64,000 nucleotides of DNA from assembly GCA_964023275.1 (NCBI GenBank), contig OZ029915.1:19445775-19509774 (forward strand). Reading direction: 5' to 3'. Shown piece by piece: positions 55,607 to 64,000 of this stretch (positions within the stretch are counted from its first letter, which is position 1; every line of letters starts with the position of its first letter). Made by a program: the position numbers and the translations under genes. Below the pieces are notes generated by a model. The model was given only the letters and a program-made list of their open reading frames with translations, had not been told where the DNA came from and did no database searches. This DNA is from Norana najaformis (Eukaryota; Annelida; Clitellata; Crassiclitellata; Hormogastridae).

Positions 55607-56470
55607 CTACAGTTCACACAAGAAACCAATTATAATTTCAATCGTAACAACATTGCAAAGCTTAGGTCTCATACAGACCATCCTGGTACACATTGATATC
55701 TACTAATTTTAAAGGCTAAATAATAAAATGATACTCCAGAATACGAATATATATATATATATCACCGATCCTAAAATTATTTCATTGGAACTCTGCCACT
55801 GCCTTGTTTGGATAAAGGAGGAGGGCGACGGCAACGGCCTTTGATGCTATAAGCTGCCGTTAAACTGAGGAACTACAACTGTTGCATTGGCCGTCCATGA
55901 AAAAGCGAAGAATTTTCAAGACCGGGCTAATCATGTAGGCCTACAATACTTTGCATTTCAACCGACCTCACTATCTTCACTCTGTGCTGACTCCTAAGAC
56001 TTGTTTCTGCTCGACCAGGGTCTTCGAACAGTCTTTATATAGACTAAATTAATATGCGTGGACAAGAACAGCTCTCGGCAGGCGTGTCTTTTCTGTCTTT
56101 GGCTCTAGACTCTGTAACTGCGAAGTCTGTGTTGGCCTTCTGATCTCGACTTAAAACTCTTTTCCTGGACCCACTTCTTTCGCTGGCTGTTACGTGTCTT
56201 CTAATACTCCCTTCTTGGCTTTTGACTGGACTCACCCTGGAATTGGCGTGCACAACAAATTTGCTTAGTAACAGCCATCGACTTATGCCTTAAGCATTAT
56301 TATAGTGACGCTATAAAAGTTATCTTATCATCGTTGTTGTTATTATTGTTGTTGTTGTTATTGTTATTCTTATCATGAATTTCGCCTGTAAAAGCAATTG
56401 TTGAATGCAGTATTTATCTTTCATGTAGTTCGAAGAGCAACACCAAAGTTCCTATTATAATTTTTTTAAC

Positions 56471-56474
56471 TTTA

Positions 56475-56522
<48 letters not shown>
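56471..56522 (+). repeat. ATT trinucleotide microsatellite
   Basis: An uninterrupted run of ATT units within intron 1 of the minus-strand gene. A GTTGTTATT-rich run lies near 56330-56370. Confidence 0.95.
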
Positions 56523-57364
56523 GAAATTACAATGGCAGGATCGATGTTTATGAGTGCTTATATGATAAGATTCCGAAAACGCAGATGGCGTTCCCACGCT
56601 TGACAACAACCGAGAGTCTTTGAAGCATTTACGTGTAGTTGGTGTCCAACGGATCGTGGGTCAACCTTCGTCCTAACTCCGACACAAAATCCAACCCTTC
56701 CTTACTCCAATCGCCGTTGGTCTCCTCCAGTGCGACCGGCATTAAAGCATAGTTTGGCTATAGTGGCGTAATTTGATCTTTTAGCTGAAGGCTGCCCGGT
56801 TTGCAGCCTCACTTGGTCCACTTGATACAAATCTTACATGTGACGTTGAAAAAATGTCCGAAAATTATTCGTCCCATGTAAAGCACCCTCTGCGAGACCA
56901 TGGGATAAGAGTCACGCCCTTCTGTCGTTTCTCGTCTCCCTGGTGAGGCCCAACAGCTATTTCTAAATAGGGATGTTCGCTCTGCCAAGCTCTCTCCGTA
57001 TAACATGTTAGGCATGCTATGGCATTGTTGTCTGCCAGCACTCTTTCTGCAGACCAGACCCTGAAGTCCCTTGGGGTTGACTCTTTCGCCTCAGTGACAC
57101 AAATGTGGCTCGTAGTGTGGTTCCCAGTCGCACCTCATCAGAAAGACGGAGTCCCTGCAGTGAGTTTACTGAAGAAGCCAGCATCCCAATGTTCAGTGTG
57201 GTACCTGAAAGGCCATGAGGCGAGTACGGTCTAGTGGGTTGTTCATATACCCGTGTAAGCCCGCCGACGCCTTGCTTGTCCAGCGACTGTCCCATTCCCT
57301 TTGTCGATGAGCTGCTGTTCCTGTTGGTGGTCCATGAAGACCATCCATGCATTTAGCGCGGCAT

Positions 57365-57445
57365 TCACTGGCTCGTGAATAAGCTGGTGCCCTGCTCTTA
57401 GCTTTTAAGTAACGCTTTAGACATTTCGAGTTTGCGATTACAATG
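57365..57445 (+). mobile_element. LINE 3' tail (family B)
   Basis: Reads GGCTCGTGAATAAGCTGGTG, CCCTGCTCTTAGCTTTTAAG, TAACGCTTTAGACATTTCG and GATTACAATGCGATTAG. This is the same 3' end as at 28.6 kb. The GC-richer sequence at 57020-57360 may be its untranslated body, but no protein text was recognised. Confidence 0.75.
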
Positions 57446-57821
57446 CGATTAGCTTTGGCGTAGACCTGTAGATGCCTGCCGGATAGGTCTACTACTCGTG
57501 GATACGATACAGGCGACGGAATTTATATTTGACGATCGAAACTATTACTGCTGCTAAGATAACAACTCTTGCAACTGAGACGTTAATAAGATGCGCTTGA
57601 TCTCTTTGCCTTTGGCTGTCAGAGCCTCTCCCGAAATGAACATTCACTACACTGCATGGAGTCCCGCGATGCCAGTGGCCGCCTTCCCTTATGCTGCAGA
57701 GAACGCAACTGAATTTCCCTCGTACCAATCCGATGAGCTGCAACAGATGCTACTAGATGTAAATCGCAAAGCAAGACGGCTGCAGAGGCAACTGCACATG
57801 CCGATCATTGCTATGTTTCAG

Positions 57822-57998
57822 ATATTTGAATCCCGAGTTAACACGATCCATGCACGGGAACCTTAAATGGAGTGGCGCCCATTCGAACGGGCACCGGTGG
57901 TGAAGGATCTCACCCGATCAATTCATTGCAAAATGATCAGGACCGAGGCTACATGGTCGCCATACAAAACCGTGTACATTTACATTTTACATTTACAC
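57822..57998 (+). mobile_element. SINE copy (family A)
   Basis: Begins with a TTGAATCCCGAGTTA remnant and the body GGGAACCTTAAATGGAGTGG, CATTCGAACGGGCACCGG, GATCTCACCCGATCAATTC and CTACATGGTCGCCATACAAA. It ends in a tail of TTTACA-type units. This is the copy with the clearest tail, and it lacks the tRNA-like head. Confidence 0.75.
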
Positions 57999-58289
57999 AA
58001 TGCTACGCCTAGCATATAGAGCTTGTATTGTCATAGGCCTAGTTGAAGAAATACAATTAGCCAGCATTTTGGTCTAGATCTTGAATCATATTTCGGCCTA
58101 TAACTGTGTGAGAGACTTTATCATTTATATTTACAATGGAAAATAACTGCTTCATAGTTTCAACAAAACTATAACTTCTCGGTCATTACTTATCTATCAA
58201 ACGTACTATTTATTACTCAACCGTCAAATCTAATCCGATCGATCTATTTCAATCCAGTGCAATCTAATGCAATATTCTAATCTAATCTA

Positions 58290-58929
58290 TTCCGATCAAA
58301 TATAATCAAATCTGATCTAAACTGATCTTACCTGATGCGATATAATACAATACTATATAATACAATATAATATAATATAATTGTAATTGTAATCTGACAT
58401 TTATAAAGCGCCACTTCAAGAATAGACTCATCAGAGGCGCTCCCGACCCGAACCAGTGAGACCACTGTCAAATAATACAGACTTCAGGCGCTTGTGAAAC
58501 TGCGGAAGGGACAAACTGAGGAATGCAAGCCGGAGCCCTCGGGAAAGGCGATTCCAGCTATATATAATATAATATAATATAATATAATATAATATAATAT
58601 AATATAATATAATATAATATAATGTAATATGATATAATAATATAATATAATAATATATTATGATATAGTATAGTATAGCATAGAATCGTATAGTATAGCA
58701 TAGTATAGTATAGTATAGTATAGTATAGTATAGTATAGTATAGTATAGTATAGTATAGTATAGAATAGTATAGTATAGCATAGAATAGTATAGTATAGTA
58801 TAGAATAGTATAGTATAGCATAGAATAGTATAGTATAGTATAGAATAGTATAGTATAGTATAATACAATATAATATATTATAACATAATATAATATAATC
58901 CAGTCTAATCTAATTTAATCTAATATGAT
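58290..58929 (-). repeat. TATAA/TATAG microsatellite array around a LINE-like tail
   Basis: An AATATAAT-type run (58290-58400) leads into about 175 bp of unique sequence (58381-58556). On the minus strand that reads GAGCGCCTCTGATGAGTC and AAGTGGCGCTTTATAAATG, then ATTACAATTACAATTA, the ending of an RTE/CR1-type LINE with a microsatellite tail. Beyond it come TATAA units (58557-58640) and TATAG units (58666-58862). The array gives artificial YYTILYY frames on the minus strand. Confidence 0.8.
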
Positions 58930-59175
58930 CTGATCTGATTTGAGTTCTTTCAGAGCACCGGTTACCACAATACACTAAGCATCAATCGATGGCTGCTTCC
59001 CATGAAATCACAGTTCATAATCGTAATCTGCTGAGAAAGCCCGAGAATCCAAAACTCTGCGAAAATTCCTGGTGTGATAATTACATGTGTTCTCATTTAA
59101 CAAAGTCGGCCCCATGCACAGTGAAAAGAAGGTTGTAATAAAATGAGCAGCAGAACTTCCCATAAAATGTCTCAC

Positions 59176-61921
59176 CTGCGAATCTGTTACGTTGTCTGTT
59201 TTCTTCTTTTCCTCCTCCTCCTCCTCTCCCTCCTCCTCCTCCTCCTCCTGTGGTTGTTTCTTCCAAGGCCATCGATCTATAGCTCGTCGAATCGCCTCCC
59301 ACCTGCTTGGCCTCCGTTGCCACACCCTTCAGCTCACTCTCCACTGGTTCCTCTCCTTCGTTGTTCGCCTGCTCGGTCGAAGATTCTGTCACTCCTCTCG
59401 CCAGTTCTTTCATTCGCTTGTCGGATTCTCGAACCTCCGATAGAATTCTCTGGATGAAATCGTCGACCGATTCTCTCTTAAGCCCGAAATCCAACTCTAC
59501 ATCCTCCTCCTCTTCGACAGCTGTCTTCGACTCCATTCTGACGGCCAAAGCATCCTCGCTAACACTTGGTCCAGCCGCAATTCCTTCGTCAGACTTTTCA
59601 CTCTGCCTTTCTTCGCTAGCCTTCACTTCACTTCCTAGACCACTGTCGACTCCTTGAGCTGCTGGTCTTGGCTGCGACTCTTCTGCCTTGGTCTCAATGT
59701 CCGCGTCTGTTTTCGTCAGGCTTAGGATGGAACTCGGTCTGTCTGCAAGCAGAACAACCACATTCGGAATCTCTGCATCATCTGCTATCTTAGTGGATTT
59801 TGCTGCCTTTGCATCTTCGCTTCTGGCCTGACTCTCCAATTTGTTTGCCTCCGCTTCCTTGGCATCTGATTCACTTTCGGTTTTGAGACCACTGTATATT
59901 TTATCAGTCGTCGGACATGGATCTTCTACAGCTACGATTTCTTTCTTGCCCAGTGTTTCTGAGTCAGTTTTAGTTTCTGCATCTTTTGCTTTTCCTATCA
60001 AATCTGACTCTTTAGCAGCTGTAGAGATCTGGCATTCCTTATTTTCTGAAGTGTCTACAGTCTCATCTTTGGCTGGTGTAGGCGACTTCGATGACCTTTT
60101 CAAGGTTTTTTTGAGCTTCGCCGCCGTGTCTTTTTCCTTCTCATCGACCGATAATTTGGTGGAAACGTTTTCTAATACTTTTGCTGATCTGCTAGAGGTG
60201 TTTTTGTCAGCGACAACGTTGAAGCTCTTTTCAATCTCCTCACCTTCCTTCTCAGAAACCTCTTCCGTTTGTTTTGCTGGCGACTTCTTGCGTTTCTTGA
60301 CCGGATCTTTTGGCGTGAGTTCTGATGTCAGATTCTGTGCTTCGCTTTCATTCAGTTTGGTCGACAATTTCTCTTCTGTCTTTTCATCGGCTACCTGTCC
60401 ATCGGAAGAAGATTTGGGCTTTTTAGGCTTGATAGATTTCTCTGGTGTTTCTTTCGGTTTTTCAACTTCTGCAATTTTATCATCAGATATCTTTTCTTGG
60501 GATTTCTTGAAGGAGCTCTTTTCAGACTTTTTGGAGGTTTCTTCAGATTTTTTAACTCTTTCTTTGTCCTCAGCTAAGTAATTTTCGACCTCTTTCTTCG
60601 ATTTTAAGATTTTTGAAGTCATTTCGGAAGCTGATTTTTCCGATTCAGCATCCAAATTCTTACCTGTAGAGAGTTTTTTCTTACCTTTGGAGCTGGTCAA
60701 ATTCTCCTCTGTCGTTTCCTTTTGGTTTTCTGTGGTGATGTCTTCCGTCTTCTCAGAAGACATTTTCGATTTTGAAGACTTTGGTATCTTTTCAGATAAT
60801 TCCTTTGCTTTGTCTTCTTTATTACCTTCAGCAGCTTCACTCTTCTCTAGAGATTGTTTCTGTTTACTGCTTGTGGACTTCTTTGTCTTCTCTGGCGTTT
60901 CACTTTCTCTCTGCTCTTTAGCTTCATCGTCCACTGAAAGCTTATCTACAGACTTTTTGGCCTTGGGCTTTGAAGTTTTCTCTGGTGTTTCTCTTTTACC
61001 TTCTTCTTTCTTTACATCGTCATCTGCTGGAGACTTATCGACTGACTTCTTGATCTTCGATATGGTAATTTTTTCTGATGTTTCGCTTTGCTTTTCATCC
61101 TTTTCAGCATCTACTGAAGGTTTTTCAGTTAACGTCGTCATTTTGCATTTTATGCTCTTTCCTGATGTTTCAGTCTGCTTTCCGTCTTCAGTATCTTCAT
61201 CAGCTGAAGGCTTTTCAGCTGACTTCTTTGGCTTTGTGGTCTTTTCCGTTGCTTTATCTTTTTGTTCTTCTGCGCCTTCTTTGTCAGCCGCAGCCTTTTC
61301 AAATTTGCTGCTCTTCTTAATTTGTTCTGACACCAGGTCTGTCTTCTTTACTCCAGTGGCAGATTTTTCTGAATTCTTATCTGAAGATTTCACAGTTATT
61401 TCTGTTTCTGTGTTTTTTGAACTGTTTACTTTCAAAACAACGCTGTCATCTTCACCAGACTTTGACGACTTCTCTGCTCTCTTGTCGTCTTGTTTTAGTG
61501 GCTCAGGCGATTTGGCCTTCGCAGAGGCAGGCTTCTGTGTCGCTGGCATCGCTTCTAGGCTGACCTCACCAGTTGAACTCGTATTCTTCGTTTCAGAACT
61601 CGCTTTCGTAGTTTGCTCACTGCTTGTCTTACTTGCCGAGCCTGTCTTACTTGTGTCGTTTGTCTTACTAGCCTGTGTTTTCATACCTGCTTCAGTGGTT
61701 TGCTGAGTTGATTGGGTCGTCTGAGATGTTGGTATAGTTACGGTTGGAATCTCAGCCTCGTCTTCGCTGTTGCTGGAACTGGAATCAGACGAAGACAGTC
61801 CGGACGAAGAAGAGTCGGAGGAGGATGCGGAAGAGGAGGATGTATCTTCATCCTCGCTTTCCGAAGAAGCGGCGCTTTCCTCGTACGTGTTTCGAAAGGA
61901 AGCTTCTTCAGCGGAATTCAT
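59176..61921 (-). CDS. Large disordered Lys/Glu/Ser/Thr-rich protein, exon 1
   Basis: First coding exon, 2746 nt, ATG at 61921-61919 (purine at -3), donor GCAG/GTGAGA; the last base starts Asp916. It encodes residues 1-915. Residues 1-60 are acidic and Ser-rich (ESEDEDTSSSSASSSDSSSS). Residues ~60-720 are Lys/Glu/Ser/Thr-rich and predicted disordered. Between about 225 and 350 there are four to five degenerate ~30-residue repeats with the core ETPEKTxKPKxKKSxDK followed by SxDDE; weaker ones continue to about 510. Near 805-842 is an amphipathic helix, VELDFGLKRESVDDFIQRIL and SEVRESDKRMKEL. A Gly-rich run (about 892-904) comes from GGA-type triplets. The spliced protein is 1387 aa. Possible roles such as a cytoskeletal or nuclear scaffold are guesses from composition only. 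No signal peptide or membrane span is seen. Confidence 0.82.
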
Positions 61922-63925
61922 TTCTAGCAGAAGAAATCCAGTGGCAAATGATAATACTAATTCCGATGTACGTTAGCCTTCTGCTATGACGATAGTCTAT
62001 CGCGGATTTCTACAATAAACTGGAGGAATCTAAAGCAGAAGGCGAGACCCTTGTCTGTTCCCGCAACCAACCACGAAAGAAGGCGGACACAGCCGAGGAG
62101 CAAAGTCAGAGCCTGCTGTGGCTCGGTTTGAAGGGCCGCTTCGGATCAGAGAGCGTCTGGGCTATAAAATAGCCCTAGACTATCAGAAACATGCAGCTAA
62201 GTGTCTTTCAGTATACTTCCTCATTATATTCTATCTCCACCTGCATTTCGATAAGGGTCATGTTTCTGTGCGAAATGCAATGTAGGCTGTGCAAGTACTA
62301 TTACAAATTCTACATCTAAGCATATAAGTCATCATGTATAGGTAGTTATATCTCTCTCCGGTTTGGTCAATCTGTCTGTATCGGTCCTTGTTGCAGTTGC
62401 CTTATGTGTGTCTGGGGGTGATTTTGATCAGTTAGCAACGCTGCTGCATTTAAGGCCTTAGACTTCCGACTGGTAAAGCGTTCTGATGATGCCACCCAGA
62501 ATGAAAGAAAGAACATTAAGGACAAAGTATGTCCTTTCAGAACGTACCATCGTCAACCGACTTGACCCTCCGAATTCTGACCTGGCCAAAAACTGACCAG
62601 AACTGACCAAACAACCAGGCTCTTTCGGACTTGAGGTCGCGTTAGTGAATATATCAGCTGACACTAATCCACCATTTCAACAGCTGAAACACCGAGTCTT
62701 TACTGCTTGCACAACTTCACCTGAAACGTTGAATTTCACAGAACCCCTTAGGTCTCAAACCTCTGAATAAGTCGTCAAATCAGGACTTCGTTAAGACGGC
62801 AAAGAGGCCAGAAGCATTGAATATTGTATTTGCAACTTTTGGGCTTAAGTGGGGGAATCTACACTCAGGAATGGCTTCAGCCTTCGGGTAGTCTCCGATA
62901 TCGCTCATTTCTTTACCTAGGACCTGAGCTGGCAAAATCCTGTGCACAGGTTACCCAGTGCATTATAGGGCTTACCTATTACTTCCTAGGTGCTCGATAT
63001 GGAGCTGAACAACGCCTATAGCTGAAACTGGTGTCCAATAAGTTTACTTGCACATCTGTAAAGAGGTTGAAAAGACGTAAGTTGCGAAGACTGAGCGGCT
63101 ATTTATTGACGGACTGCAGACTACGGGCAATCAGAGCCGTTGCCTGTTTACTCCAGGAGCCTTTAGCCTCTGGCTCTGTTAGCACTTAGCACCCCCCCCC
63201 TGATAATGACGCCTTACACAACAGATCTAATGTGCAAACTCTCTTTGTTTGAACGACGGCGAAAAAGCTAAATTCCGTGACAGAACTCTACATTATAGAA
63301 TATCCATGATTTTATAATTCATGCTAGGAAAGCAGAACAACTAGGCTAAGTGTCTGGCATATATTACAACGGGGAATTCTGTTTCTGCCAGTCGCTGAGA
63401 CTGAAGTGCTGGGTAACGGTAAGTGTAGGAATTATTTTTAGCTGCGCAGTCTAACATTGGTATCCATTGACGGCTGAACCCGGAGAACGGCCTGCGAGGC
63501 TCGACAGATGCGCGGGAGCATCTGCAGAAGAGGCGCCTTCCATCTATGCATGCCTAACTGCCTGCCTTGCGCTGCCCGGATGAGGCCGATTGCAGCCCAA
63601 GTGCCAAGAAACGATGTTGGCTAGGAAACAGCCTTCGATGGCTGTGGGCTGCAGTAGAGTTTCTGCAACGAACTGCAGAGGAATGCAGAAGGAAAGATGA
63701 TTAGTTCATATGCTAGCGATGATGCAAATGAAGCGCTGAAGCCAGGCTAAACGTAACCATAAGCATGTTCAGATCAGCCTCGACCGACTAGCATTTTTTA
63801 CTTACTGACTTCTGACTCTTGATTAGCTGAATATAGGTCTGTAAGTGACCGATTGATTCACTGGGTAACTGGCTCAGTAGATAACTCACTTACTAACTGA
63901 CCGGTTTAATGCATGCAAGTATGTA
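61922..63925. other. Upstream region of the minus-strand gene; no other gene recognised
   Basis: Includes the probable 5' UTR and promoter (61922-62180). The rest shows no supportable gene. A C8-9 run sits near 63190. 63440-63690 is GC-richer with CTGCAGAAG and GCCTGC motifs but no recognised protein. Confidence 0.4.
62159..62175. promoter_or_regulatory. TATA-containing inverted repeat upstream of the minus-strand gene
   Basis: GGGCTATAAAATAGCCC is an inverted repeat (arms GGGCTAT and ATAGCCC around AAA). It carries TATAAAA on the plus strand and TATTTTATAG on the minus strand. It sits about 240 bp upstream of the ATG at 61921 and could be a core promoter element of that gene. Orientation is ambiguous because the element is symmetric. 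Confidence 0.35.
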
Positions 63926-64000
63926 ACTCCGATGGTTTGGCCATGTGCAGAGAATTCCAGTTGACCGAATCCCACACAATGCATTCATTACATGCAAGAC
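63926..64000 (+). mobile_element. LINE C-terminal fragment cut by the window edge
   Basis: The plus frame reads LRWFGHVQRIPVDRIPHNAF, matching the post-RT region of non-LTR polyproteins (LRWFGHVxRMPxDRIP). It runs to the last base of the window, so the rest of the element lies beyond it. Confidence 0.7.

Larger units (their letters stand above)
55607..59175 (-). other. Intron 1 of the minus-strand gene (3.6 kb)
   Basis: Begins GTGAGA after GCAG and ends GTGAACTGTAG. It holds an ATT microsatellite (56471-56522), a LINE tail (57365-57445), a SINE (57822-57998), another LINE-like tail (58381-58556) and long TATAA/TATAG repeats. A Lys/Arg/Ser-rich minus frame at 56253-56044 could be an alternative exon but has no phase-compatible acceptor that I can find. 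Confidence 0.75.

Noticed and set aside
56044-56253. Lys/Arg/Ser-rich minus-strand frame as an extra exon of the large gene
   Set aside because: Joining exon 1 at the visible acceptor gives an immediate stop (G/GG TGA), and skipping it keeps the frame. It could still be an alternative exon.
57591-57866. 91-codon plus-strand frame inside intron 1 of the large gene
   Set aside because: It runs into a SINE, has no recognisable domain and no splice support.
58431-58868. Open frame of YYTILYY repeats on the minus strand
   Set aside because: Produced by TATAG/TATAA simple repeats; no protein character.
59841-61706. Long Ser/Phe/Leu-rich frames on the plus strand (up to 339 codons)
   Set aside because: Antisense shadows of the Lys/Glu/Ser-rich exon 1 on the minus strand, which has the ATG, splice donor and phase-matched partners.

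Overview
The window looks like nuclear DNA from an animal, most likely a marine invertebrate. It is AT-rich, its genes are split by long introns, and it is full of animal-type retrotransposon fragments, tRNA-derived SINEs, a piggyBac relic and long microsatellites (TACA, GT, AT, TATAG). I see no operons, ribosome binding sites or CRISPR arrays. The phylum cannot be fixed from the sequence alone.

Three protein-coding genes can be supported. (1) On + at 11.8-14.05 kb are two phase-compatible exons: a transmembrane segment with a basic stop-transfer, then a proline-rich tail with PPPY motifs. This is the layout of Shisa/CYYR1/WBP1-like single-pass adaptors; the N-terminal exons were not found. 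(2) On + at 40.19-49.21 kb is a complete four-exon Ral small GTPase (200 aa) ending in the CAAX box CIIL. (3) On - at 61.92-53.75 kb is a three-exon gene for a predicted 1387-residue, mostly disordered Lys/Glu/Ser/Thr-rich protein with degenerate ~30-residue repeats and a helical C-terminal third. I do not recognise its family.

The rest is mainly mobile-element debris. 3.3-4.9 kb: CR1/L2-like LINE with an internal deletion and a TACA tail. 9.4-9.7 kb (-): Myb/SANT-like domain remnant. 10.5-10.9 kb: reverse-transcriptase fragment. 14.2-14.6 kb (-): LINE C-terminus. 15.3-16.15 kb (-): two decayed copies of a retroelement C-terminal domain. 23.6, 25.2-26.8, 28.3, 29.2, 54.9 and 57.4 kb: members of one LINE 3' end family in both orientations. 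38.6-39.8 kb: decayed piggyBac transposase just upstream of Ral. 64 kb: edge of another LINE. One SINE family occurs four times (11.4, 18.0, 51.5, 57.9 kb) and a different tRNA-derived SINE lies at 32.2-32.5 kb. A 190-bp segment is nearly identical at 16.6 and 25.1 kb.

The three genes have no evident functional link. The best candidate for something undescribed is gene (3), followed by gene (1). I found no convincing multi-gene system.
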